This document shows positions 46,318 to 56,738 of a stretch of DNA of 64,000 nucleotides, piece by piece. The position numbers and the translations under genes were made by a program. The notes under the pieces are model-generated. The model ran no database searches. It saw only the letters and a list, made by a program, of their open reading frames with translations, and was not told the origin of the DNA. The stretch's first letter is position 1; each line of letters begins with the position of its first letter. Source of the stretch: Siphonodentalium dalli (lineage: Eukaryota > Mollusca > Scaphopoda > Gadilida > Siphonodentaliidae); contig CP136064.1 of the NCBI GenBank assembly GCA_032622095.1, forward strand, positions 44,350,989 through 44,414,988. Reading direction: 5' to 3'.

Positions 46318-46760
46318 CAAATGAGGATAATATGAGAACCCCCACCGCGTATGATCGGCGGATAATATGTTCATATCCAAACCTCCCCCGCGTATGACCG
46401 GCGTATAATATGAGAACCTCCCTCGCGTATGACTGGCAGATAATACAAACCTCCACCGCGTATGACCGCCGGATGATATTTTCATATGAGAACCTCCCCC
46501 GCATATGACCGGCAGATAATATGATAACCTCCCCCCCCCCGCGAATGACCGCAGTTAATATGAGAACCTCCCTTGCGTATGCCCATCGGATAATATAAAC
46601 CTCCGCCGCGTATGACAGCGGATAATATGAGAACCTCCCCCACGTTTGACCGACAGATAATATGTTCATATGAGAACCTCCCCCGCGTATGACTGCGGAT
46701 AATATGTTCATATGAGAACTCCCCCGCGTATGACTGGCAGATAATATGAGAACCTTCACC
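46318..46760 (-). repeat. Minisatellite array, right half (inverted)
   Basis: The same subunits in opposite orientation (ggataatatgagaacctccc … gcgtatgacc) start at the symmetry centre near 46,318. This half is about half as long as the left array, so the arrays have changed copy number independently while the arms stayed similar. Confidence 0.88.
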
Positions 46761-47629
46761 GCATATGAATGGCGGACGCATAAGTTTTTAAGTCTATAAA
46801 CACTATTTGATTTGAATATTCTTTTGAATAGTCTTACCATTGACATATTCATTCGTTCAAACCAGTTGATCTATTTTGTAACTTGGCTTGTAATCGCCGA
46901 ACACCTGCTTCCGGCGTCTGGGCTTTTAGTCAAAACTGAAATAAATATAAATGGAGAGTACAAATCCCTTAAAATATCACATTTGATACGTCTTCTGATA
47001 CATGGTGTATATTCGTATTTTGTGGATGAATTGCTGCTTAAAAGAACGCTTAGTTGGAACGATAAAACGGCTTCAGTCGGCCATTCTATTTTTTACGAGA
47101 AAAAGTAGCGCTCTTTCTTGCAGCGAATTTATGCAACAATTTCACCGCGTAGTCGACCCATTTGGAAAAAAATACATTCCTTGTGTCTAATCCTACATTT
47201 TGATATACTATACGCCCCATTATATTGAATATATCAGCTGAAATCGATCCTGTAATTGTAAACATCGAGTCTGTTGTAGCTGGTTTTAACGGCGCGTGTT
47301 CGCCATTACAGTATTCGCACTAAAACAGCCACATTGTAGCTGAAAACGAGTGCGCAGTACTCCACTGCGTTATTTGATACCTAAAACTTGTTGTTTGCTA
47401 GCGTGTTCATCGAGAAATATAAATTCTAAACATTAATGTCGAACGCAGTTTTTCGTGTTTCGTGGCACCTTCGCATGGTGGGTTAATCGGTCTCTAGGTG
47501 TGCATAAATCGCAGCTTCGCTCAAATTAATAGATTTCTGTTGTGCATTAGATGATAAACTTCATTTTAATACCAAGTTTGCTTGTGGGCATAGCCTTATC
47601 GCTGTAAAAATGCATTTCTACAGCTGCTA

Positions 47630-48036
47630 CACGCTGTTCCACGGCCTTGATTTCGAAAATTTTATGTTAGGTCAGTTGTCGACCGAATAATGCACCTTCT
47701 TGTGTGGGGTTAATATGTGTGGCTAGGGTGAATATTAGCCTTTCGTTAGACACCAAAAGGAGTCCTCTACGTGCTGTATTCCTCGAGATATCGGCCGTCC
47801 CACCCAATTTGAAATTCTGCCCCGCAGATTGTCGTTCTATCCCATATTCCATCCCATGTTAGGTCAGTTGTCGATCAAATAATACAACTTCTTGTGTCCG
47901 GTCAGTGGCGGGGTATGTATGGATAGGGTGAATATTAGCCTTTCGTTAGACACCAAAAGGAACCCTCTACGTGCTGTATTCCTCGAGATATTGGCCGTCC
48001 CACGAAATTTGAAATTCTGTCCCGCACATTGTCGTT
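47630..48036 (+). repeat. Repeat R, partly duplicated in tandem
   Basis: The segment atgttaggtcagttgtcga … attgtcgtt… tcccatatt occurs twice (about 47,664-47,853 and 47,855-48,036) with small differences. It is homologous to 23,340-23,570 in reverse orientation. It includes ttcctcgagatatcggccgt and ctacgtgctgtatt. Confidence 0.85.
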
Positions 48037-48978
48037 TAGTCCAAGTCTTCTCGTACTAAAACCAGCTAAGATATTGGGATGGCGAGATGCTGGTATTTAG
48101 TCCGAGATAGCCAGCCGCCATAGGCTTCTTATAACACGAGTTAAGCGTCATTGACCCGCTCAAATAAAACCACAATTATATGAAATAAAATATCACAATT
48201 GCGACAATAAACGGATTTTTTCCGCAGAAGACATGATATTTGATCTGAAAACTACATCAGTTGTGAATTGAAAGCGGTAATTTAATGTGAAAAGAGACTT
48301 TTACCGCAGTGTTGACATATTTTTAAAAGTATGCGAACTCAGTTGACCTCACGAACTGTGTTCGGCATTTTCCGGTGAAAATATTCCGTAGATTTTCGAC
48401 TAACCACGCACATGGCGATGAATTCTCCATTGTAATTGTAATTATGTGTGTCAATAAATAAATAAATAATAGATTAAGTAACCATTGAAGATATAAATGT
48501 AATACATTAAATAAATTACGGGAATTACAACCCTCTCACAGTTTAAAACAGTGTAAACACAACGAGCATTAGAATAAATATGGCGGCTGCCATCTTGTTT
48601 GTATCGAAATTCGTCTCCGCCAAAACAAACTCCGGACAATGCCGAAGTTCTTCGGAACACTTCGGCTTTCAGTTAAAACGTAAACAAACATAAAAAAACG
48701 ATGTTAGTGGCAATCAACCGGAATATTCTATGTGTAATTTAACATGAAAGTTAGATTATTATACACCATTATGACTATAAGATGTCACTCTTTCCGTTGT
48801 ATATAGCATCATGTATTGATTTGTGAAGTAAAATCGAGTAAAATACACCACAAATTCCCGCCACAAACCCTGGGCGTAACTCGTGTTATAAGAAACCTAT
48901 GGCGCGATCTCGGACTAAATACCAGCATCTCGCCATCCCAATATCTTAGCTGGTTTTAGTACGTGAAGATTTGGACTA
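48037..48978. mobile_element. 942 bp element with ~110 bp TIRs and 9-bp target duplication
   Basis: Termini tagtccaagtcttctcgtac and gtacgtgaagatttggacta; the inverted ends stay similar for about 105-110 bp (aaaccagctaagatattggg, atggcgagatgctggtattt). It is flanked by attgtcgtt at 48,028-48,036 and 48,979-48,987, and the intact site occurs once in repeat R at 23,358-23,366 (opposite strand). Long TIRs with a 9-bp duplication fit the Mutator-like (MULE) group. There is no transposase, so it is non-autonomous. Confidence 0.88.
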
Positions 48979-49037
48979 ATTGTCGTTTTGTCCCATATCC
49001 CATCCCATCCCGCAGATTGTCATGTCCCGTATACTGG
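48979..49037 (+). repeat. Repeat R, terminal part
   Basis: ttttgtcccatatcccatcc, cgcagattgtcatgtcccgt and atactgg match the end of R at 23,290-23,357. It stops about eight bases before the lectin stop codon. Confidence 0.8.
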
Positions 49038-49044
49038 CGACTAC

Positions 49045-49271
49045 TCACTTTGTCTCGCAGACAACTTGACAGCGGGAAGCGCACGGAAAATCGTTCCTGT
49101 CGTAACCATGAGATTTCTCCATAAGCAAACAGCTGGAACCCCTTCGACCATCAGGCTGCCCAGGATACCAATTTGTGTAAGAGAATTCCTCACCGGTTGT
49201 GCTCCACACCCAGCGGTTATCCTGAGCCAGATCGTTCCCGTTAGACCAGATGCAGTTACTCGTAACCAGTC
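49045..49271 (-). CDS. C-type lectin terminal exon
   Basis: Acceptor aataattttag read on the - strand. Two bases complete a split codon, then 74 codons and TGA (49,047-49,045). Contains WVW, QPD, NDFPC and the last domain cysteine, and ends ETK. Confidence 0.83.
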
Positions 49272-50566
49272 CTAAAATTATTTTTTACCGTTGTTTAGTT
49301 AGTTGGCACTGTTCGCTGACACATTGCCTTTGGAATCTGTCGGGATATGGGTCACTGTGGTCGGTTAAAATCGTTAAGAGCTCATGACATTATACACACG
49401 AAAGTACGTCCTGCATTTGACTGTGTCTCCGTAAATTTGGTCATCACGATTATGCACATATGTGGGTATCTGTATGTCTAACTAGATGGATATATCTATG
49501 GATAACATTGACCTACATGTATTACATTTAATGTTGAAGTCTTACGACGTTCGCGTTCCTCTGATTCACGAATGACCAAACCAATCTCTACAACATCAGT
49601 GTATGCATGGCACGCAGTGTTACGTGACATCAGACAATACAGCCAATAGCTTCCCTGGTTAACTGGTCCTGCTAATTTGCAATGATGTTTGTGGATCCTG
49701 CTTGTGCAAAGCGTTGCTGTTTAGAAAAGGTAACTTTATCTTTTAACGGTGTCATTTTTGCGAATTAGGGGAGGTTTAGATTGTAATCTTATTATCTCCA
49801 GACGTTCCGCTGTGTCGAAACTGTTATATATAATTCAGAGTTCGGTGGTAACTTCTACCGTGTAGCAAGTGCGATAACGTACACTATTAATGCATGTAAT
49901 CGTACACATCAAAACGTAATATCATCAGTTTACGTGTATAACTTAAAGGTTTATAACATATCATTATCCTCATATAACAAGTTCATATAGTTCAATTCGT
50001 ATCGTTGAGTTAATTATGTGAACTTTGGTAGACACGATATGTAGTTATAGACATTCAAGCCTAGCTGATAACGTGGATGCCAGTTGCGAGTGCCACGGAA
50101 GAAAATCGTACTACACATTATCGGTGTTAATATTAGTCCGACTAATATTAACACCGATAATGTGTAGTACGATTTTCTACGAGTCGTCGAACAGATTAAC
50201 ATTGCGCTAAATTTGAATAGTTTTTGATCCAGTGATTGGTGTTAGTATTTTCGGAATCAGAATAGAAACTCACAACTTTAAATGGGTCGTTGGAAGTGCA
50301 GATGTATGATGGGTTACTGATATATCCCGTGCATAGTACTATTACAGCATAAATGCGAGTGCTAAAGTGGCAGGCTCTTTTTTGTTTGTTTTTTTAGTAG
50401 TGAGGTCATTTTTCTGAACGACATCCCCATGTATGACAATATGACATTTATCAATAGTATCACACAAACACTCACCAGCATAGTTAACCATGAAGTCGAC
50501 TAAAGACGCCTGTTCCTGAGAACTGTTGACTATCACCAGATTTGCTCCAATCGTATGACAATAAAA
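49045..50566 (-). CDS. C-type lectin domain protein, 3' two exons
   Basis: Two - strand exons (50,566-50,476 and 49,271-49,045) join in phase (one plus two bases give a Gly codon) and end in TGA. Together they encode about 105 residues of a C-type lectin domain: FYCHTIGANLVIVNSSQEQA in the first, NGNDLAQDNRWVWSTTGEEF, SYTNWYPGQPDG, NDFPC and VVCETK in the second. The four canonical cysteines are present. QPD is the motif associated with galactose-type ligands, with Ca2+-dependent binding. Such proteins are usually secreted and act in innate recognition or shell matrix; neither can be told here. Oddities: the usual Glu after QPD is not in its expected place (GRRGSSC), and the expected W of WND reads R. 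The N-terminal exon(s), including signal peptide and start, were not found up to 64 kb, so the gene may be partial or have decayed. Confidence 0.83.
50100..50178. repeat. Perfect palindrome, 38-nt arms, 3-nt spacer
   Basis: agaaaatcgtactacacatt…aatattagt, then ccg, then the exact reverse complement. It lies in the lectin intron. It has no flanking duplication that I can define. Confidence 0.93.
50476..50566 (-). CDS. C-type lectin upstream exon
   Basis: Acceptor ctccttcacag and donor gtgagt on the - strand. Thirty codons plus one base encode FYCHTIGANLVIVNSSQEQA then SLVDFMVNYA, the helix and strand that follow the first cysteine of the domain. Confidence 0.8.
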
Positions 50567-50569
50567 CTG

Positions 50570-50918
50570 TGAAGGAGAATTAAGGTTTATAACGTGTTAC
50601 AATCACGAAGACATCTCATTTCTGTAACTGGTTATATACCCGGCATTGTTCAGAGGCACAAGGAACTGATGAATCCGACGGAAATTTATCGACCTGAATA
50701 AGCGACCTGCCAATCTCGACCGGAAGCGCCGCCATTTTGATATGACGTATTTGTCCCTCATGCTTTTACAGCGTCGTTATCAATTTTCGATTCGCGATGC
50801 CTGCGTTTCTGTTATATCTTATTTGTCCCTGTGCGAACAATGGCCCCTGCGTGTTGACAATAATTTGGTGGTTATTTTAAAATTGCATCTATAGTACAAG
50901 GGGGGTTTAGACAGGAAC

Positions 50919-50920
<2 letters not shown>
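50570..50920. other. Upstream of the lectin exon, nothing recognised
   Basis: No further lectin exon (signal peptide or first strand) can be identified here on the - strand. The word aaaatggcggcgcttccgg occurs on the - strand at about 50,720-50,740. Confidence 0.4.

Positions 50921-50955
<35 letters not shown>
50921..50955. repeat. (TAA)n microsatellite
   Basis: About 11-12 units of taa, joined to actagaggtcagattccatg. The same junction occurs at 58,452-58,480. Confidence 0.9.
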
Positions 50956-50956
<1 letters not shown>

Positions 50957-52960
50957 TAGAGGTCAGATTCCATGGAATCAGATATACTTCCATGGTATCC
51001 CATCCCATCCCATGTGAGTGTTATGCGTATATGTGTATTCCTCTTCATGCGAATGCATATTGGTGCTTAATGATCCGATGGTGGACTTACATTGACATTT
51101 CTAAATAATAAATATACTCCAAAGGTTTATGTCATGATGATTAATGACTGTCTAATGCATCATGGTCCTGACCAACTGAGTCACCATTCACCCAGCCAAT
51201 CAGTTCATTTGTGTTCAGTAGGGATACATTTTATGGCTAATTATAACCGCTCCCCTGGATGCCCAAATCCTGTTCAACGGTCACGAAATTTGGTGTGCCT
51301 GATTATAGAGTAATGGGCATGTATATATATCAAAAGGGTGCAAATCATATTAATGTAAAATAACTCCGTTATATCGCATTTAGTGGATAGTACTTTCAGT
51401 TTCGGATTCAGAATTGTTCGTTTTAATGGAAGAGGAAAGACCGCTTATCAATTAATTCAGAGCGTCATCGCCACACTATACACATTAACGTCTTTGTAAT
51501 AGAGTTAACAGTAATCAAGATATAACTATATCACAATCGATAATGTTATCTGAGTGCTTACCCGTCCGTTTTAAAACTAATGGTGATCGTATATATACTA
51601 CCAAACACATGCATTGTTCAAAATATAAAACACTATATTGAGTAGATTCGCGATATTCCATTGTTACGCGCTCTCCTCGGGCAGGTTACTTTCATGGTAG
51701 AGCAGTAAATCTTTGGGGCGTATCTATGGTGTATCGTTGTACCTGCTATTGCATTAGCTTGTTCCTTGATAAACCCGTTTGAATTTGGCATCAATAATAG
51801 TGCGGTTGAATTTGAGTAATATATTTCACCCGTTAACAATGTTACGCGCTACCAGGATTAAACGGTCCACTCTAAATCGTTCGAAAGTTGCACCTGGATA
51901 CTGCTGACCACGTCAACAAATTTTTGTCTCAAAGTTTGATTTTTAAAGTAATTTTCCACATTTGTTTCCGGTGGAATTTGCCAAGTCTGAACCCACCCGA
52001 CGCAAGCTCTCCGCTGAGCATACATCTTGGAGGTGTACCTACAGTATACCGACGTACATGCTCCTGCATTAAACTAGATCTTTATTAGCACGTTTGGATT
52101 TGGGGCTACAATTAGGTTAGTGATAGACCACTTAAGTATAAATATTTATATTATACTAGCAGGGTGACCCGACTTCGTCCGTGCTGTTTTCCCTATTGAC
52201 AATTTTGAAGGTCAAGGTCAGGTCGGGGTCTCGATTTGACCCGTGTAAAACATTCCCACGACAAAATTACCCCTAGGTATCAATTTCATCAAAATCCCGT
52301 CCAAAGGCGCAATTTGACCTTGAATTGACCATTTTAAAGGTCAAGGTCAGGTCGGGGACACAATTTTACCGGTCCAAAAACGTACCCATAGGTATCAAAT
52401 ATCGTGGAAATCCATCCGTTTTACACGATTCGACATTGAATTGACCATTTTTAAAGTCATGGCCAGGTCGGGGTCAAAAACACTCCCCGGACAAAAGTAT
52501 CCCTAGATATCAAATTTCGTGGAAATCCGTCCGGCAGTTTTCCCGGCCATACCTAACAGACAAACAGACAGAAGTCCCAAAATATGTAGTAGATAGCGTT
52601 GTCACGAGTAAACCGATCCATCTGAAAATTCGAAAATGGCCCTTTAGATGCGCGTGAAAACTACCCATCAGATGTACTCGTCAAAATGTTTTTATCTCGA
52701 TGTTTGAATTTTGCCCCTTTGCGATTTTCGGTGGAATTTACCAAAAGTCTCAACCCACCCCATCTTGCATTCTCCGTTGGGTAGGTTACTTTTAAAGTAT
52801 AGCTGTCAAGATTTGGGGGGAGGCGTGAATAGAATATCCAAATGTACCTGCTACGGCATTACCTTGCTCTTTAATTAGCCCGTTGGATTTGGTGGGAAGA
52901 ATAGGTGCATTTTCCCGTTCCCCGTATAGCGGAAAGGGATATATATAGTCACGCATTTCA
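50956..52960 (+). repeat. Segmental duplication S, copy 1
   Basis: Matches 58,463-59,860 in pieces. These include ctagaggtcagattccatgg (50,957), ttacgcgctaccagg (51,842), tgctcctgc (52,060) and gcgttgtcacgagtaaaccg (52,597) up to the cccgtatagcggaaag end. The copies are moderately diverged and carry different insertions. No gene found. Confidence 0.78.
52150..52597 (+). mobile_element. Insertion in copy S1, begins ctagcagggtgacccgac
   Basis: Present between atatttatattata and gtagatagcgttgtcac. Copy S2 reads directly across (59,488-59,510, tttatgatatatagcgttg). Internal repeats include aaggtcaaggtcaggtcggg, and it ends near cagacagaagtcccaaaata. A related segment lies reversed at 58,612-58,985. 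Confidence 0.72.
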
Positions 52961-53045
52961 ATCAGTTTGGATATAAAGTTTAAATATACACAGTTATATG
53001 CCTATATATTTAGTACTAATATATTTTCTTATAAATTAACAGCGC

Positions 53046-53118
53046 AGTGCGTAGCCGAGTGGTGAGAGCGTCAAACCTTCAGTTTGTGTTTTATTGCGAC
53101 GTGAGTTCATATCCCGTC
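53046..53118 (+). ncRNA. tRNA-like Pol III promoter head (SINE)
   Basis: A box tagccgagtgg (consensus fit) and B box agttcatatcc (one or two differences from consensus) are about 50 bp apart. There is no acceptor-stem pairing, so it is probably SINE-derived and not a working tRNA. Confidence 0.5.
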
Positions 53119-53222
53119 AAATTATCTACTATCTTCTTTTTTTATTTTTAACATGTTTTGGTGTATTTTAATCATCAATAATATATATCTATTATATATT
53201 TTGAAAGATCTGTGTATGTGTT

Positions 53223-53227
<5 letters not shown>

Positions 53228-53261
<34 letters not shown>
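53228..53261. repeat. (TG)n microsatellite
   Basis: About 16 consecutive tg units preceded by tgtttgtttg. Confidence 0.9.
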
Positions 53262-53262
<1 letters not shown>

Positions 53263-54099
53263 AAATCGATGGACTCAAAAACGACTAAGCCAATTTCGAT
53301 GAAATTTGGTATTTGGATGTGTTTTCGGCCGGAGACGAACATAGGCATATTTATTTGGCCGTGCGAGGTCAACTTTTCACGTGCGGAGGTCAAATCTGTT
53401 TTTACGCCGTTTTTGCGCTAATATATTTCAGTTCGGTGCTCACAAATCGATTCGATATAGCGCGAATAATAAATTGCCAGTCATATAATTTGCACGGTTA
53501 GAATCTGTGGCGTGTCCTCTTTCCAACGATATATAATATGTATGTATCCGTTTTAGTTATCTGCCTCAATTATTAGGTACAAGTGGTCCGATGCTTTTAT
53601 CGGGATAAAATCAATGCGTAATTTCTATGACGTCGTCAGAGGTCATAAAGTTAGATTACGTTAACTCTCACCCTGCCGATGCATTTGACTGTGTCGCGTT
53701 AACTCATCACCGGCCGAGGTATCCGCAAATGACATTGGGCTATATATCTCGGAAACGGGTGTAGCTATCGACTTGAAATTTGGTATGTGAATGTATCTTG
53801 CCCCGGATACGAATTTTATCGGGTCGCCGAGCACGTGCGACACCAGCTTCGCGCATGCGCAGACCAGATCTAGGAAACGGGTGGAGCAATCGACTTGAAA
53901 TTTTGTTTTTTAATAGCCCGGACGAAGTCGGGTCACCTTCTAGTTATATATATAAGCGGAATTATTTTGAAGAAATCTTTTCACTTGACTGAGAAAAAAT
54001 AATGTTCTAAGTCCAAAAGTTTTTGTTGAAATATTGGAGCCTTTTTCAAAATGTTAAAACAAAATGAACGACTTTTCTAGGACAGGTCGATTTGGATCC

Positions 54100-55006
54100 G
54101 TTTTGGACTATGGATTTCCCAAAAGTCATCTCCGTTTCGTGTGTAGCATAATATGAATCTTCGGAGGAGATGTGTTATCAAGCACATGGGCCCAAATTGC
54201 AAACTTTGAGGGCCCGTAACTCTTGCATTTCTTCTCGGATTTCAAAAATCCTTTCCGGTATGAGTTTGTTTTCGTTCGGGAAATACATAAACTTAAATAT
54301 ATGAATGTCAATCAAAATTTTAATTTTCAAAAAATTTGCCCCCCACCCCAGTGTCAAAATAAATGTCCGACCCTGTCAAATTTTCCTTCTCTGACTAAAC
54401 TGACAACGGTCAACACGACTATGAAAACCACATGCAGTTATCTGGAATGATACAAGAGGACAACAGAGTACAATCAAATAGAGGTTTGCCAACTATGGGC
54501 GGTAACTCCTCAGGGAAAGCGCGGACACAAGTTATGATGCCCGTGGGCAGTAGGGCATATCGAGATGTGCATACAGTCCAATTTTCGATGCTCTGCTCCT
54601 TATAATTTCCGAGATAATAAAATGACATTTATTCAGATAAAGGGAGATAACTCCTCGGGGAAAACGCGGACAATATTTGTTATGCGACGATGGCATACAA
54701 CTCTTTGATCCCAAGATACGTACCAAGTTTTAGAGTGCTACTCCTGGTACTTTTCGAGTAATAAGGGTTGCAAAAGTGTCCAGTATAATAATAATGAAAA
54801 ATAATCGAAAAAGGGCCATAACTCTGTCAAAAGATATTGGACCAACATCCGGATACCATTATTTTTAGTAGACCTTAGATGCCTACATTCGCTAGAGATT
54901 TCGCGGTCCTCCTCCCATTAGTTTCTGAGTATTTCCAATTAAACAGAAAACGGCCGCAGTAGAAAAACAATATACTTCCTTGGTTACACCATGGAAGTAT
55001 AATAAT
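54100..55006. repeat. Satellite H, partial first unit
   Basis: Starts part-way through the unit (cttcggaggagatgtgttat at 54,160) and continues with gggcccgtaactcttgcatt, the ccccaccccagtgtc block, atgggcggtaactcctcagg and the 'aataatcgaaaaagggcc' subunit. Confidence 0.8.
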
Positions 55007-56738
55007 GAAAAATAATCGAAAAAGGGCCATAACTCTGTTAAAAGATATTGGACCAACATCCGGATACCATTATTTTTAGTAGACCTTAGATGCCTTCATT
55101 CGCTAGAGATTTCGCGGTCCTCCTCCCATTAGTTTCTGAGTATTTCCAATTAAACAGAAAACGGCCGCATTAGAAAAACAATATACTTCCTTGGTTACAC
55201 CATGGAAGTATAATAATAGGATCAATCATGAGTGGAAAGAATCGCAGTTTATGGACGGAAAATATGAAGTATGGTGATTATATGTTGTCCTAATATGTGT
55301 AGGTTGATCTCAAGTGTTTGGACGTGACCCCACCCCTGCCTCGAAATTGGGTGACGGGATTGGGAAAACATCAACCCCTGGCACAAACTGCTAAGTTTGA
55401 GGCCCCGTAACTTCGTCAGTTTCCAACGGATTTTAAAGTTGTTTCCAGTTTTGTGATTTGCGGCTGACATAGATTGCATAGTATAAATTTCATCTGATTT
55501 GGAGACGGATAACACTTTGATTATTGGAAAGCATATGGCCCAAATTCAAACTTGTACGGCCAAAATCTCCGCCATTTTCCAACGTATTTACGATCTGTCT
55601 TCAGCTTCGAGATCGGCTGATGTTGCAGATATTATATTCCAAGTTTCATCTGATTCCGAGAAGAATTAAAATTCGGCACCACGGACCACCCCTCCCCAGA
55701 CCCACAATAATGAACCGACACTGGCAAAATTTGGCCCACCGCGTGCCGTCTCCAGTCCGTACGCATTTTCGTATCAGATGACATCCTATGTTCGATATCT
55801 TCGGAGGAGATGTGTTATCAAGCACATGGGCCCAAAATTGCAAAGTTTGAGGGCCCGCGATTCTTTTAGTTTTCGATGGATTTTCGAAATTCTTCCAGTT
55901 TCTAGATCGGCTGATGTTGCAGATGTTATATTCCAAGTTTCATCTGATTCCGAGAAGAATTAAAAATTGGTACCACGGACCACCCCTCCCCAGACCCACA
56001 ATAATGAACAGACACTGGCAAAATTTGGCCCACCGCGTGCTCTCTTCCGTCCGCACACGTTGGCGTATCAGATGATATCCTATGTTCGATATCTTCGGAG
56101 GAGATGTGAGGACAAGCACATGGGCCCAAATTGCAAACTTTGAGGGCCCGTAACTCTTGCATTTCTTCTCGGATTTCAAAAATCCTTTCCGGTATGAGTT
56201 TGTTTTCGTTCGGGAAATACATAAACTTAAATATATGAATGTCAATCAAAATTTTATTTTGCAAACAATTTGCCCCCCACCCCAGTGTCAAAATATATGT
56301 CTGACCCTGTCAAAATTTCCTTCTCTGACTAAACTGACAACGGTCAACACGACTATGAAAACCACATGCAGTTATCTGGAATGATACAAGAGGACAACAG
56401 AGTACAATCAAATAGAGGTTTGCCAACTATGGGCGGTAACTCCTCAGGGAAAGCGCGGACACAAGTTCTGATGCCCGTGGGCAGTAGGGCATATCGAGAT
56501 GTGTATACAGTCCAATTTTTGATGCTCTGCTCCTTATAATTTCCGAGATAATAAAATGACATTTTTTCATATAAAGGGAGATAACTCTACGGGGTAAATG
56601 CGGACAATATCCGTTATGAGCCAAAGGCATAGAACTCATTTACCCCAACATACTTACCAAACTTGAGTTTTCTAGTACTAATACATTCCGAGATTTGGGC
56701 GTTGAAAAATACTGTAGTATAATAATAATAATAATAAT
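55007..56738. repeat. Satellite H, full unit of 1,732 bp (copy 2)
   Basis: Order of blocks: gaaaaataatcgaaaaaggg subunit; ggatcaatcatgagtggaaa; two ~300 bp sub-repeats, each with tcatctgattccgagaagaa, ccaccccctccccagaccc-like and ttcgatatcttcggaggaga; ccccccaccccagtgtc; atgggcggtaactcctcagg; ending gaaaaatactgtagtat(aat)n. Open frames on both strands are repeated with it and lack domains. Confidence 0.9.

Larger units (their letters stand above)
44547..47627. mobile_element. 3.08 kb TA-flanked giant palindrome carrying inverted minisatellite arrays
   Basis: It begins gcagctgtatagaaatgcat and ends atgcatttctacagctgc. TA lies on both sides (44,545-44,546 and 47,628-47,629). The unoccupied relative at 23,571-23,585 has a single TA in the same context, so the boundaries and a TA duplication are supported. 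Arms: 44,547 to about 45,431 and about 46,761 to 47,627, estimated above 90% identical by eye. Between them two minisatellite arrays face each other. No transposase is encoded. TA targets are typical of Tc1/mariner-type transposition; assignment is inference. Confidence 0.85.
53041..53945. mobile_element. Composite repeat with tRNA-like head and gacccgacttcgtcc end
   Basis: The left part is tRNA-like (53,046-53,118). Then follow a (TG)n tract and modules such as aatttcgatgaaatttggta and cgacttgaaatttggtatg. The right end is agcccggacgaagtcgggtc accttctagtta. That end is the inverse of the start of the element at 52,150. It may be two adjacent elements rather than one. Confidence 0.55.

Noticed and set aside
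45344-46852. Long open frames (up to 234 codons + and 181 codons -) across the minisatellite
   Set aside because: They exist because the repeat unit lacks stops. They read in several frames, have no domain and are interrupted at the array edges.
48988-49275. 95-codon + strand frame over the lectin exon
   Set aside because: It is the antisense shadow of the C-type lectin exon, which has the domain motifs and correct splice phase on the - strand.
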